Notes under the pieces: model-generated
What the model was told of the DNA's origin: nothing
Databases searched by the model: none
What the model saw: only the letters and a program-made list of their open reading frames with translations
Assembly (NCBI RefSeq): GCF_022878925.1
Contig: NZ_CP084626.1
Span: forward strand, 124,001-188,000
Source of the DNA: Caballeronia sp. TF1N1
Lineage (GTDB): Bacteria; Pseudomonadota; Gammaproteobacteria; Burkholderiales; Burkholderiaceae
Reading direction: 5' to 3'
DNA length: 64,000 bases
Part shown: positions 9,646-20,675 of the stretch, one piece after another
Layout: each line of letters starts with the position of its first letter
How positions within the stretch are numbered: position 1 is the first letter of the stretch
Made by a program: the position numbers and the translations under genes

Positions 9646-10953
9646 ATGCGTAGAACTACACTCGGCCTCGGCGCTTCCTCTTCGAGCGCACGCACCTGCG
9701 TGCGCTGGCTCGGCGCGCTGTTCCTCGCGTTCGCGCTCGCCGCATGCGGCGGTGGCGGCGACGACAACAAATCCAGCTCGAACGGCGGTTCGAACGGCGG
9801 CTCATCCGGCGGCTCGGTTGGCGGCGGCGGTTCCACCAGCACGGCGAACGCGCAGCCCGTTGCGGCCAACGGCACCAATGCCGTGCCGATCAGCGTCAAC
9901 GCGGGTGTGGCGGGCTTCGTCAATATTCCGAACGTGTCGGTGACGGTATGCGCGCCGGGCACGAACGTATGTCAGACCATCGACAACATTCAGCTCGATA
10001 CCGCTTCCTACGGCCTGCGTATCCTGAACACGGCGGCGCAGTCGGTACTGGGCAGCCTGCCTGTCACGAGCGCGGGGAACGGCGGTCAGCTCGCCGAATG
10101 CGCCGGTTTCGCGGATGGCTACACGTGGGGCACGGTGCGTCAGGCGGATGTGCGTATCGGTACCGAAGTCGCGAGCAACGTGCCGTTGCAGATCATCGGC
10201 GATCTGGCTTCGACCTCGGCGCCGTCCGGCATGAACGGCTGCCCGTCCGGCAATGACGAAGCGACGACCGCTGATATCGGCGCGAACGGCATTCTCGGCG
10301 TCGGTCCCGCGACCTACGACTGCGGCACGTCCTGCGTGAGTTCCGCGCTCAACGCGACTTACTTCTCCTGCCAGAACGGCACGAACTGCACGGGCACGGC
10401 AGTGCCGCTCGCGCAGCAGGTCGTCAACCCGGTCATGCGCTTTCCGACCGACAACAACGGCGTGATCGTGCAGTTGCCGCCCATTCCAGACAACGGCGCG
10501 GCGAGTGCTGCCGGCACGCTGGTATTCGGCATTGGCACGCAGAGCAATAACTCGCTTTCGGGCGTCACGAAGTACGGCACGGACCAATTCGGCGATCTGA
10601 CGGGCTCCTACAAGGGCACGACGTATCAGACCTTCTTCGATACCGGCTCGAACGGCAACTTCTTCCAGGACAGCTTCACGCTCTGTTCGAGCACGAGTTC
10701 GTTCTATTGCCCGAGTTCCGAGCAACAGTTGTCGGCCACGATCACCGGCAGCGAGGGCAATACCGCCACCGTGCCGTTCAGTCTCGTAAGCGCGCGCACG
10801 CTGACCTCGGGCGGCGGGAAGTACGCATTCGACAGTCTCGGCGGTCAGTTGGGCATGACGGGCTTCTTCGACTTCGGCATGCCGTTCTTCTACGGACGGC
10901 ACGTGTATGTCGGCTACGATCCGCAGGGAAGCTCGCCTTACGTGGCGTTCTGA
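9646..10953 (+). CDS. DUF3443 lipoprotein with pepsin-like landmarks
   Basis: Lipoprotein of 435 aa. The signal peptide ends in lipobox LAAC with Cys34, followed by a Gly/Ser/Asn linker to about residue 70. I assign it to DUF3443 by overall pattern and pairing with DUF2844. The mature domain has features in the order expected of a two-lobed aspartic protease: LDTASYG at 117-123, a beta-rich stretch GYTWGTVRQADVRIG at 158-172, GILGVG at 215-220, GTLVFGIG at 290-297, FFDTGSNGNFF at 330-340, and a hydrophobic C-terminal strand pair GMPFFYGRHVYVGYD at 411-425. The first motif is DTAS rather than DTGS, so catalytic activity is uncertain. The function is unproven. Surface-anchored protease or protease-derived binding protein are both possible. 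Confidence 0.85.
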   Translation: MRRTTLGLGASSSSARTCVRWLGALFLAFALAACGGGGDDNKSSSNGGSNGGSSGGSVGGGGSTSTANAQPVAANGTNAVPISVNAGVAGFVNIPNVSVTVCAPGTNVCQTIDNIQLDTASYGLRILNTAAQSVLGSLPVTSAGNGGQLAECAGFADGYTWGTVRQADVRIGTEVASNVPLQIIGDLASTSAPSGMNGCPSGNDEATTADIGANGILGVGPATYDCGTSCVSSALNATYFSCQNGTNCTGTAVPLAQQVVNPVMRFPTDNNGVIVQLPPIPDNGAASAAGTLVFGIGTQSNNSLSGVTKYGTDQFGDLTGSYKGTTYQTFFDTGSNGNFFQDSFTLCSSTSSFYCPSSEQQLSATITGSEGNTATVPFSLVSARTLTSGGGKYAFDSLGGQLGMTGFFDFGMPFFYGRHVYVGYDPQGSSPYVAF

Positions 10954-10973
10954 TCGGCCAGTAAATTCGAAGC

Positions 10974-11013
10974 AAAAAAATCCGGCAGCGTTGAGCGCGT
11001 TGCCGGATTTTTT
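10974..11013. terminator. Bidirectional terminator
   Basis: Stem 10978-10990 pairs with 10998-11010 (one wobble pair). A run of A precedes it and a run of T follows it, so it can stop transcription from the DUF3443 gene on the plus strand and from the SDR gene on the minus strand. It overlaps the SDR stop codon. Confidence 0.85.
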
Positions 11014-11785
11014 ATTGGCCGTCGCGCGGCTTGCGTGGCGCGCGTTCGAAGATGAAGTCGTAAAGCCAGCGCGGCATGACATGCAGCAGCATGCCTGCAA
11101 TGCGCATTTGCCATGGAAAGGTCGCGTAGCGCACCTTGCGCGCGATGGCGTCGGCGGTCTTGGCGGCGAAGCGGTCCGCGTCCATGAGAAAGGGCATGGG
11201 ATAGGGATTGTGCGCGGTCATTTCCGAGCGCACGTAGCCCGGCGCGATGGTCACGACCGCGACGCCTTGTGGCCGCATCTCCACACGCAACGCTTCCAGA
11301 TACTTCGCCGCCGCCGATTTCGACGCACTGTAGGCGCCCGATCCCGGCAGCCCGCGCACGCCTGCGACGCTCGCGATACCGACGAGCGTTCCGCTTCGCG
11401 CCGCCGTCATCGACGCGATGAACGGCTCGAACGTGGCCACCATGCCGAAGTAGTTGGTGTCCATGACGGCGCGGAAGGCTTCGAGATCGCCGTGGCCGGT
11501 GAGGGCGCCACGGCTTACGCCTGCATTGGCGATCACGATATCGGCGGGACCGTGTTCTTCGATGAAAAGGCGCGCGGCATCGGCAAGCGCGTTCGCGTTG
11601 CGCACGTCGGCGGGGTAGATCGAGATGGAGGCTTGCGGATGGCGGGCGGCGAATGCCGCGAGGGAATCGACGCGACGGGCGACGAGGCCGAGTACGGCCC
11701 CGCGCTTGACATACTCTTCGGCTAAAGCGAGGCCGATGCCACTCGACGCGCCGGTCAGGAAAACCTTGAGACGAACTGCGTTCAT
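11012..11785 (-). CDS. SDR family oxidoreductase
   Basis: Short-chain dehydrogenase/reductase of 257 aa, cytoplasmic and NAD(P)-dependent. The Rossmann glycine motif is TGASSGIG near the N-terminus. NAG is seen in IVIANAGVSRG, the catalytic Ser in VGIASVAGVRG, and Tyr/Lys in SGAYSASKSAAAKY. The C-terminal end (WLYDFIFERAPRK) is more hydrophobic than in soluble SDRs, which may indicate membrane association. It is the last gene of the minus-strand run argS, SPOR, dsbA, SDR and starts 15 bp after dsbA. The substrate is unknown. Confidence 0.92.
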   Translation of the reverse strand: MNAVRLKVFLTGASSGIGLALAEEYVKRGAVLGLVARRVDSLAAFAARHPQASISIYPADVRNANALADAARLFIEEHGPADIVIANAGVSRGALTGHGDLEAFRAVMDTNYFGMVATFEPFIASMTAARSGTLVGIASVAGVRGLPGSGAYSASKSAAAKYLEALRVEMRPQGVAVVTIAPGYVRSEMTAHNPYPMPFLMDADRFAAKTADAIARKVRYATFPWQMRIAGMLLHVMPRWLYDFIFERAPRKPRDGQ

Positions 11786-11800
11786 GCCGGCCCGTGTCGA

Positions 11801-12448
11801 TTACATCTTCTTGTCGCGAACTTGCTGAACGAGAAAGTCCATCACGTCGGTCGTGCCTTGCAGACTGTTGGTCGCGGCCGGGCCCGTGACGTACTTGCCC
11901 TGCACGATGACGGTAGGCACGCCGTCGATCTTGTAGTCCTGCAGCAACTTGGCGTCGCGCTTGATGTCGCTTTGCGTCGAGAACGAGTTATACGCGTCCA
12001 TGTACTTCTTCTTGTCGATGCCCTGAGTCGCAAGGAAGGTCGCCTGCGCCTCGGGCGTCAGCAGATAGTTCTTCTTCACGTGGATCTCGTTGAACACGGC
12101 CGGCGTGACCTTCTCCGCGACGCCCAGCGCGACGAGCGCGTGATACATCTTCGAGTGCGGGATGAAGTCGTCGCGGAAGGCAACCGGCACGCGCTTGAAC
12201 ACGACGTCCGGTCCTTGCTTCTTTTCCCACGTCTCGATGTACGGCTCGAATTCGTTGCAATGCGGGCAGCCGTACCAGAAGAATTCGATGACTTCGACCT
12301 TGCCCGCGGGCGCGCCGACCGGTTGAGGCGCCGAAAGCACCGTATAGTCCTTGCCCGAAACGGGCGCCGCCGATGCGACATTGGCCGCACTCAGCGAAAG
12401 AGCCGCGATGCCGAAAGAAAGAGCGAGGGCGCTAAGCAGTTTTTTCAT
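11801..12448 (-). CDS. dsbA: Periplasmic thiol:disulfide oxidoreductase DsbA
   Basis: Periplasmic oxidase of 215 aa that introduces disulfide bonds into exported proteins. It has a signal peptide with cleavage near VASA-AP at about residue 27. The thioredoxin fold carries the CPHC active site (Cys61, Cys64) in WYGCPHCNEF. The cis-proline loop is DGVPTVIV. The start at MKKLLSAL is chosen because it opens a clean signal peptide. A longer in-frame Met 13 codons upstream gives no signal. The gene lies between a SPOR protein and the SDR, a common Burkholderia arrangement. Confidence 0.95.
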   Translation of the reverse strand: MKKLLSALALSFGIAALSLSAANVASAAPVSGKDYTVLSAPQPVGAPAGKVEVIEFFWYGCPHCNEFEPYIETWEKKQGPDVVFKRVPVAFRDDFIPHSKMYHALVALGVAEKVTPAVFNEIHVKKNYLLTPEAQATFLATQGIDKKKYMDAYNSFSTQSDIKRDAKLLQDYKIDGVPTVIVQGKYVTGPAATNSLQGTTDVMDFLVQQVRDKKM

Positions 12449-12551
12449 GATTTGAGAGGAAGCACAGAAGGTCCATAAGTGGGACATACGACGCTTAAGC
12501 CGAGCTTAAAGTCGGCCCGCATCGCGTTGATTACGACGCGGGCCACGCCCG

Positions 12552-13295
12552 TCATTGCTTCGAGAATCGGATGACGGCGGTATCGACGCCTGCATCGGAT
12601 AGACGCTGGCGTGCCGTGTTCATGTCCTCGAACTTCGCGAACGGGCCGACGCGCACGCGATAGTACGTCACGCCGCCCGCGTCGCGCTGCGTCACCTTCG
12701 ATTCGAAACCCTGGAAGCCGAGCCGCGCGCGCTGCTGTTCCGCGTCGGCCTGAGTCTTGTACGCGCCGACCTGCAGGAAGTAACCCGTGTTGACGTCGCC
12801 AGGAGCGGGCGGCGTGGTCTTGGCCGTGCCCGTCGTCGAGCTCGGCTTGGGCGTAGCGGCGGCGGAACTCGTCGCGTTGTCGGGCGTCTTCGGATTCGCG
12901 GCGTTGCCGTTCCTCGGCGTGGACGCGGCCGAACCGGAAGGCGGCACTTCGACGATCTGCGGTTCGTCCAGCATGCCCGACGATTGCGTCTGATTGGTGC
13001 TCTGGCCCGGCGCGGTATTGGGCGGCGTGGGTTGCGCGGCTTGCGGCACGGCCTGCCCAGGCGTCTTGCCTTGCAGCGGACGGTTCGGATCGTAAGGCTG
13101 CGCGGCGGGCGCGGAACTGGTGTCGGAGGGCGGCGGCGCAACCTTCGCCACGAACGGCGTGGGCGCGCGGGTGATATATAGCGCGACGATCACGGCGATC
13201 GCGAGCCCGACGATCAGGCCCAGCACGATGCCGAGAAAAGTACCCCCGGTTTGCTTCGACTGCGACTGCTTCGACGTGCGACGTGGTTTTGCCAT
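12552..13295 (-). CDS. SPOR domain-containing protein
   Basis: Inner-membrane protein of 247 aa with a short basic cytoplasmic N-terminus, one transmembrane helix at about residues 18-42, a long Pro/Ala/Thr-rich periplasmic linker, and a C-terminal SPOR domain (GYFLQVGAYKTQADAEQQRARL onward). SPOR domains bind denuded glycan strands at division sites, as in FtsN. The size and layout are FtsN-like, but identity as FtsN is not certain. It is downstream of argS and has its own probable promoter. The start MAKPRR is preferred over a Met six codons upstream. Confidence 0.9.
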   Translation of the reverse strand: MAKPRRTSKQSQSKQTGGTFLGIVLGLIVGLAIAVIVALYITRAPTPFVAKVAPPPSDTSSAPAAQPYDPNRPLQGKTPGQAVPQAAQPTPPNTAPGQSTNQTQSSGMLDEPQIVEVPPSGSAASTPRNGNAANPKTPDNATSSAAATPKPSSTTGTAKTTPPAPGDVNTGYFLQVGAYKTQADAEQQRARLGFQGFESKVTQRDAGGVTYYRVRVGPFAKFEDMNTARQRLSDAGVDTAVIRFSKQ

Positions 13296-13335
13296 CGTAT
13301 GAATCACCTGCAAAAAGTCTTCGAGTTGGCCGACG

Positions 13336-13358
13336 ATTATAACGGTGGCTTAAAGCCA
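13336..13358 (-). promoter_or_regulatory. Probable promoter of the SPOR gene with palindrome
   Basis: On the minus strand a perfect TATAAT lies at 13336-13341, 40 bases before the SPOR start codon. Immediately upstream is the palindrome TGGCTTAAAGCCA (13346-13358), sitting in the spacer between the -10 and where a -35 should be. No good -35 is seen. The palindrome could be an operator. Confidence 0.45.
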
Positions 13359-13428
13359 AGTCCGCGCCAGGCAGCCGTCCGCGCGCGTCGAAAGTCGTGT
13401 TTTCGGCGCGACGGACGTCTTCTGACCA

Positions 13429-15213
13429 TTACATCTTTTCGGGAGCCGACACGCCGATGGTCGCGAGACCGTTGGCGAGCACCTGACGCGTTGCGGCAAG
13501 CAGCGCGATGCGCGCGTCGCGTTCCTTTTGTTCGTCCACGAGCACGCGCTCCGCATTGTAGAACGAGTGAAATTCGCCAGCGAGGTCGCGCAAATAGAAA
13601 GCGACGGCATGCGGCGCCAGTTCTTCGGCGGCGTGCGCGAGCATTTCCGGATACTCGGCAAGCTTGTTGAGCAACGCCATGGCGCGCGGACTCGACAGCG
13701 GCTCGAGATCGGCGTGCGCGGTTTGAGCCAGATCGCCGCCGTAGCGCTCCTTCCAGTCGTTGAGAATCGTGCTGATACGCGCGTGGGCGTACTGCACGTA
13801 ATAGACCGGATTTTCGTCGTTCTGCTTGAGCGCGAGGTCGATATCGAAGACGAATTCGGTATCTGCCTTGCGCGAAATGAGGAAGAAGCGCACGGCGTCG
13901 CGGCCGCGGCGGATGGTGTCTTCGTCCAGTTGATCGGGCGCGGCTTCGTTGCCGGGCGTCATGCCGCCCGACCATTCGATCAGATCGCGCACGGTCACGT
14001 AGCTTCCGGCGCGCTTGCTGATCTTGACTTCCTGGCCGTCGCGCATGACGGTGACCATCTTGTGCAGCACGTAGTCGGGGTAGCCTTTCGGAATACCGAT
14101 GCCGAGCCCTTGCAGCCCAGCGCGAACCCGCGCGATGGTGCCGTGGTGGTCCGAGCCCTGCACGTTGATGACCTTGGTGAAGCCGCGCTGCCACTTGGCA
14201 ACGTGATACGCCACGTCCGGCACGAAGTAGGTGTAGGTGCCGTCGGTCTTGCGCATGACGCGGTCTTTGTCGTCGCCGTCGTCGGTGGTGCGCAGCCACA
14301 ATGCGCCCTCTTGCTCATAGGTCTTGCCGGCAGCCACGAGCGCCTCGACGGTCTGCTCGACGCGTCCTTCCTTGTACAGCGACGACTCCAGATAGAACTG
14401 ATCGAACTTCACGCCGAACGCGGTCAGATCCATGTCCTGCTCGTGACGCAGATAAGCGACCGCGAAGCTGCGGATGGCTTCGAGATTCTCGACATCGCCC
14501 ACGCCCTTGACCGGCTCGCCGTCTTTCGCCGCGACGGTTGCGCCCGCCAGGTAATCACGCGCGATATCGGCAATGTATTCGCCGTTGTACGCCGCTTCCG
14601 GCCACTCGGCGTCGCCTGGCTTGAAGCCGCGCGCACGCGCTTGTGTCGATATGGCGAGGTTGCCGATCTGCACGCCCGCGTCGTTGTAATAGAACTCGCG
14701 ATGCACCGCGTAACCTTGCGTGCCGAGCAGGTTCGAGAGCGCGTCGCCGAGCGCGGCCTGACGGCCATGACCGACGTGCAGCGGTCCGGTCGGGTTCGCG
14801 GAGACGAATTCGATCAACACTTGCTTGCCTGCATCGCGCTGCGAGTCGCCGTATGCGGCGCCTTCGGACAGCACTGCCGGGATCACGGCTTGCTTCGCCG
14901 TTGCCGCGAGTCGCAGATTGATAAAGCCCGGACCCGCGACTTCCGCGCCTTCGACGAGCCCCTTGGCTGCTGCGTTGCCGAGTAGCGCATCGACGATTTG
15001 TTGCGCAAGCTGACGCGGATTGGCGCGCAGCGGCTTGGCGAGTTGCATCGCCACGTTCGAGGCGACATCGCCATGCGCCGCGACCTTCGGTCGTTCGAGC
15101 ACGATGGTCGGCGCGACGAAGGCCGCTTCAGTCGCGCCCTGCGTGGCTTGCGCGACCTGCTTGACCGCGTCGGTGAGGAGCGTTTCTAGGGTTTCTTTGT
15201 GTGCGGGCAGCAT
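13429..15213 (-). CDS. argS: Arginyl-tRNA synthetase
   Basis: Class I aminoacyl-tRNA synthetase of 594 aa that charges tRNA-Arg. It has the N-terminal Arg-S additional domain, the HIGH-type motif HVGH at residues 146-149 in [13 protein letters not shown], a KMSKS-like segment [11 protein letters not shown], and the C-terminal anticodon-binding DALR domain. It is full length for the beta-proteobacterial form. It is first in the minus-strand run toward dsbA and divergent from the DUF1840 gene across 254 bp. Confidence 0.97.
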   Translation of the reverse strand: MLPAHKETLETLLTDAVKQVAQATQGATEAAFVAPTIVLERPKVAAHGDVASNVAMQLAKPLRANPRQLAQQIVDALLGNAAAKGLVEGAEVAGPGFINLRLAATAKQAVIPAVLSEGAAYGDSQRDAGKQVLIEFVSANPTGPLHVGHGRQAALGDALSNLLGTQGYAVHREFYYNDAGVQIGNLAISTQARARGFKPGDAEWPEAAYNGEYIADIARDYLAGATVAAKDGEPVKGVGDVENLEAIRSFAVAYLRHEQDMDLTAFGVKFDQFYLESSLYKEGRVEQTVEALVAAGKTYEQEGALWLRTTDDGDDKDRVMRKTDGTYTYFVPDVAYHVAKWQRGFTKVINVQGSDHHGTIARVRAGLQGLGIGIPKGYPDYVLHKMVTVMRDGQEVKISKRAGSYVTVRDLIEWSGGMTPGNEAAPDQLDEDTIRRGRDAVRFFLISRKADTEFVFDIDLALKQNDENPVYYVQYAHARISTILNDWKERYGGDLAQTAHADLEPLSSPRAMALLNKLAEYPEMLAHAAEELAPHAVAFYLRDLAGEFHSFYNAERVLVDEQKERDARIALLAATRQVLANGLATIGVSAPEKM

Positions 15214-15467
15214 GCTGAAAATGATCCAGTGGAGCGAGTCCGATGTGGTGTGGCGTAGGCGAGGGCGGTGCGCGCGGATGCGCGACGCGATGCTGGTCCG
15301 GCCGTAAGAGGCCTCGACAGGCCGCGGGAATCAAACTACGCGTAAAGCGGGATTTTAGCAGGTGCTAATATGTCGAATCAGGGTGCATACCGGGCAGTCG
15401 GCGCGACTCGCGGCAACATCGTGCAGCCTTCAAAGCTGCATATCAACATAAAGAAAAGGACCTAACC

Positions 15468-15794
15468 ATGCTGATCACTTTCAAAACCAGCGCGGCTCCG
15501 GACGTCATGATGCTGCAAAACCTCGCCGAGTATCTGCTTGGCATCATTGGTAAACAGCTGAACGAACGGGGCGTCATCACTCACGACGAACTGCCTGCGG
15601 CTATTGAAAAACTCGAAGCCGCCGTGTCGACCGACAAGAAAGAGCGCGCCGAGCACGACGGCCACTTCCACGAAGGTGAGGACGGTCACGAACCGCACGA
15701 GATTCCCATCGGGCTGGCGCAACGCGCTTATCCGTTTCTCGACATGCTGCGTCTTGCGCAGAAAGAACATACGGACATTCTCTGGGGCGTCTGA
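15468..15794 (+). CDS. DUF1840 family protein
   Basis: Small cytoplasmic protein of 108 aa of the DUF1840 family, function unknown. Two predicted helical segments flank an acidic, histidine-rich central stretch (EHDGHFHEGEDGHEPHE, about residues 62-78) that has seven histidines and could bind divalent metal. The start ATG follows AAAGGACC. It stands alone, transcribed away from argS, and ends in a strong terminator. Confidence 0.88.
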   Translation: MLITFKTSAAPDVMMLQNLAEYLLGIIGKQLNERGVITHDELPAAIEKLEAAVSTDKKERAEHDGHFHEGEDGHEPHEIPIGLAQRAYPFLDMLRLAQKEHTDILWGV

Positions 15795-15818
15795 ACGTTC
15801 GTTTGCATTGGCGAATAA

Positions 15819-15850
15819 AAAAACCCGCATCGGCGACGATGCGGGTTTTT
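15819..15850. terminator. Bidirectional terminator
   Basis: Perfect 14-bp stem (15819-15832 with 15837-15850) with a GCGA loop, A-rich on the left and T-rich on the right. It serves the DUF1840 gene on the plus strand and the convergent small exported protein gene on the minus strand. Confidence 0.9.
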
Positions 15851-15898
15851 ACTTTGCAGCGGACATAACGTCAGACGGCTGAGTCGCGATGCTGCCGC

Positions 15899-16105
15899 TT
15901 ACTGCGACTGACCGCCTTCCGCCGGAGCAGGTTTGGCGGACGCTCTCGGCTTCTTGGGCTTCTTCGGCTTCTTCTTGTGCTCGGTAACGGGCGGCGAGTA
16001 CGAAGACGCCGTGGTGGTGCTGGCCTGCGCGAACGCAGCCGAACTCGATGCTGCAAGTACGGCTGCCGCAAGCGCTACGATTACGGCGGACGTCATCTTC
16101 TTCAT
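15899..16105 (-). CDS. Small Lys/Pro-rich exported protein
   Basis: Hypothetical 68-aa protein. A clear signal peptide of about 26 residues (MKKMTSAVIVALAAAVLAAS, ending at AFA-QA) is followed by a mature part of only about 42 residues. That part contains a basic block HKKKPKKPKKPRASAK and an Ala/Glu/Gly-rich tail. The mature peptide is disordered and strongly cationic, suggesting binding to anionic envelope polymers. That is inference. The signal peptide and the GGAGAAAG ribosome site support a real gene. It lies downstream of the methionine synthase gene on the same strand. Confidence 0.7.
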   Translation of the reverse strand: MKKMTSAVIVALAAAVLAASSSAAFAQASTTTASSYSPPVTEHKKKPKKPKKPRASAKPAPAEGGQSQ

Positions 16106-16248
16106 GCGACTTTCTCCGTGACGAAAAGAAATGCGTGGCCGTCGTGGTGACGACCTATCGCGGCTACAAGTCTACGGAAATCAAAATTTTCCCGCCGATA
16201 GCGTGCATTTTTTTCGTTATCACAGATTGCATATGTTGTTTTGCAGCA

Positions 16249-18966
<2,718 letters not shown>

Positions 18967-19007
18967 GGTGTCTTTTATCTTGTCGTCGGTCGATGTCGGT
19001 ATCGTCG

Positions 19008-20069
19008 TCAAGCAGCGTCGCGATACTGCGAGGGAAACGCGCGCGGCTTCACCTCGGCAAGCGCCTTCGCGATCTCCGCAATATGCTCCGGCGTCGTCCC
19101 GCAGCAACCGCCCGCAAGGTTCACGAGCCCCGCCTGCGCAAACTCCTTCAGCAAGCCCGAGGTCACATCCGGTGTCTCGTCGAAGCCCGTATCGCTCATC
19201 GGATTCGGCAGGCCCGCGTTCGGATAGCACGAAACGTAGGTATCGCAGAGCTTCGCCAATTCGGCGATATACGGACGCATTAGCGCCGCGCCCAGTGCGC
19301 AGTTGAGGCCGAAAGTCAGCGGCTTCGCATGACGCAGCGAGTTCCAGAACGCTTCAACCGTCTGTCCCGACAAGATGCGGCCCGACGCATCCGTTACCGT
19401 GCCCGAGATCATGATCGGCAGGAGTTCGCCCGTGTCCTCGAACAGCTCGTCGAGCGCGAAGAGCGCGGCTTTCGCGTTCAAGGTGTCGAAGATGGTCTCG
19501 ACAAGGAACAGATCGCAGCCCGCGTCGAGCAACGCCTTCGCCTGATCGTAATAAGCCTCGCGCAATTCGTCGAAGGTCACGTTGCGCGCGCCGGGATCGT
19601 TCACGTCGGGCGAGATGCTTGCGGTCTTGGGCGTCGGTCCGATCGCGCCCGCCACGAAGCGCGGCTTGTCGGGCGTGGAGAAGGCATCGCAGGCGGCACG
19701 CGCGAGCTTCGCCGACTCGACGTTCATCTCGATAGCCAGGTCTTCCATGCCGTAGTCGGCCTGCGCCACGCGTGTCGCGCCAAACGTATTCGTCTCGATT
19801 ATGTCCGCGCCCGCCGCCAGATACTTGTCGTGAATCTCGCGGATGATCTGCGGCTGCGTGATCGAAAGCAGTTCGTTGTTGCCCTTGATGTCGCGTGCGT
19901 AGTCCTTGAAGCGCTCGCCACGGTACGCGGCTTCGTCGAGCTTGTAGCGCTGGATCATCGTGCCCATCGCGCCATCCAGGATGAGGATGCGTTTCTGCAA
20001 GAGCGCGGGGAGCGCGGCGCCGCGCGTGTAGACGCGCGAAGGAGCTTTGGATATGGCGTTCTGGTTCAT
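19008..20069 (-). CDS. Methionine synthase, homocysteine-binding module
   Basis: Homocysteine S-methyltransferase domain protein of 353 aa, corresponding to the N-terminal module of MetH. It begins [13 protein letters not shown], typical of the TIM-barrel domain. Zinc ligands are a Cys in FGLNCALGA and the Cys pair in [10 protein letters not shown] (Cys322/Cys323). It is followed after 41 bp by the rest of MetH, so the enzyme is made as two polypeptides. The ATG at 20069 is preferred. The open frame continues 54 codons upstream but through a terminator hairpin and a promoter-like -10. Confidence 0.93.
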   Translation of the reverse strand: MNQNAISKAPSRVYTRGAALPALLQKRILILDGAMGTMIQRYKLDEAAYRGERFKDYARDIKGNNELLSITQPQIIREIHDKYLAAGADIIETNTFGATRVAQADYGMEDLAIEMNVESAKLARAACDAFSTPDKPRFVAGAIGPTPKTASISPDVNDPGARNVTFDELREAYYDQAKALLDAGCDLFLVETIFDTLNAKAALFALDELFEDTGELLPIMISGTVTDASGRILSGQTVEAFWNSLRHAKPLTFGLNCALGAALMRPYIAELAKLCDTYVSCYPNAGLPNPMSDTGFDETPDVTSGLLKEFAQAGLVNLAGGCCGTTPEHIAEIAKALAEVKPRAFPSQYRDAA

Positions 20070-20105
20070 GACGGACGGGCCCTGCACCAATGTGAAATAG
20101 TCTGC

Positions 20106-20111
20106 ATTGTA
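20106..20111 (-). promoter_or_regulatory. Candidate -10 element for the methionine synthase operon
   Basis: TACAAT on the minus strand, 37 bases before the start codon and downstream of the terminator at 20168-20207, so it would give an independent transcript with a short leader. A good -35 is not evident. I see no cobalamin or SAH riboswitch core in this leader. Confidence 0.4.
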
Positions 20112-20167
20112 GCCGCAGCGCGGCTCGATCGCCGTGTGCGGGAGCGCTCGCGGACATGGCGCCGATG

Positions 20168-20207
20168 CAAAAAAAGAACCCCGCCTGGTTGCCCGGACGG
20201 GGTCTTT
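20168..20207 (-). terminator. Terminator after the DUF3567 gene
   Basis: On the minus strand an ACCCCG/CGGGGT-type stem (about 20176-20183 with 20198-20204) enclosing a smaller CCGG hairpin is followed by a run of seven U (20169-20175). It separates the DUF3567 gene from the methionine synthase pair. Confidence 0.75.
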
Positions 20208-20282
20208 CGTGTCGCATGCTGCCGTGATCACCGCTGCTGGAGCGGGCGCGACGCGGCACTCAACCGCGCGCGCAGTCGAGTT

Positions 20283-20540
20283 TCAGTGGAGCACCACCGG
20301 CTGATTCATCAAGATATCGAACTGACCGAGGAATTCATCGACGTCTTCGAGCGACGGTTCTTCTTCGATCAGTTTCTGCACGTGCTCGCGAAACTTGGCG
20401 GCAAGCGCACCGTCGATGAAGATTTCCCGCTGCGTATTTTTGTCGACGATCTCATAGCCGCCCGACATCATCGCAAGATGATTGTCCTGCGGCGGGAACT
20501 CAACGACGCAATAGTTAGGGCTGTTGTAGATCATTTGCAT
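20283..20540 (-). CDS. DUF3567 family protein
   Basis: Small 85-aa protein recognised as the beta-proteobacterial DUF3567 family, function unknown. The sequence opens MQMIYNSPNYCVVEFPP and ends FDILMNQPVVLH. An acidic helix (IEEEPSLEDVDEFL) lies in the second half. There is no signal or membrane segment. The start at MQMIY follows AGGAGTG. The alternative Met 11 codons upstream lacks family similarity. It is followed by its own terminator. Confidence 0.87.
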   Translation of the reverse strand: MQMIYNSPNYCVVEFPPQDNHLAMMSGGYEIVDKNTQREIFIDGALAAKFREHVQKLIEEEPSLEDVDEFLGQFDILMNQPVVLH

Positions 20541-20675
20541 GGCGACACTCCTTATTCCTGTTGCTCCTGGCAATCCTGCACCGTAATTGGAGCGCTCGGG
20601 TGGGAATTCAAGGGGTGGCCTCGACGTGATGCCGGTTTATCGAGGCTTTCTTGTGAAGCTTTTGACGCGAAAAGC

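Noticed and set aside
20070..20167. Possible cobalamin or SAH riboswitch before methionine synthase
   Set aside because: The leader is short and I find neither a B12-box-like core nor the conserved SAH-riboswitch core. The only strong hairpin is the terminator of the upstream gene.
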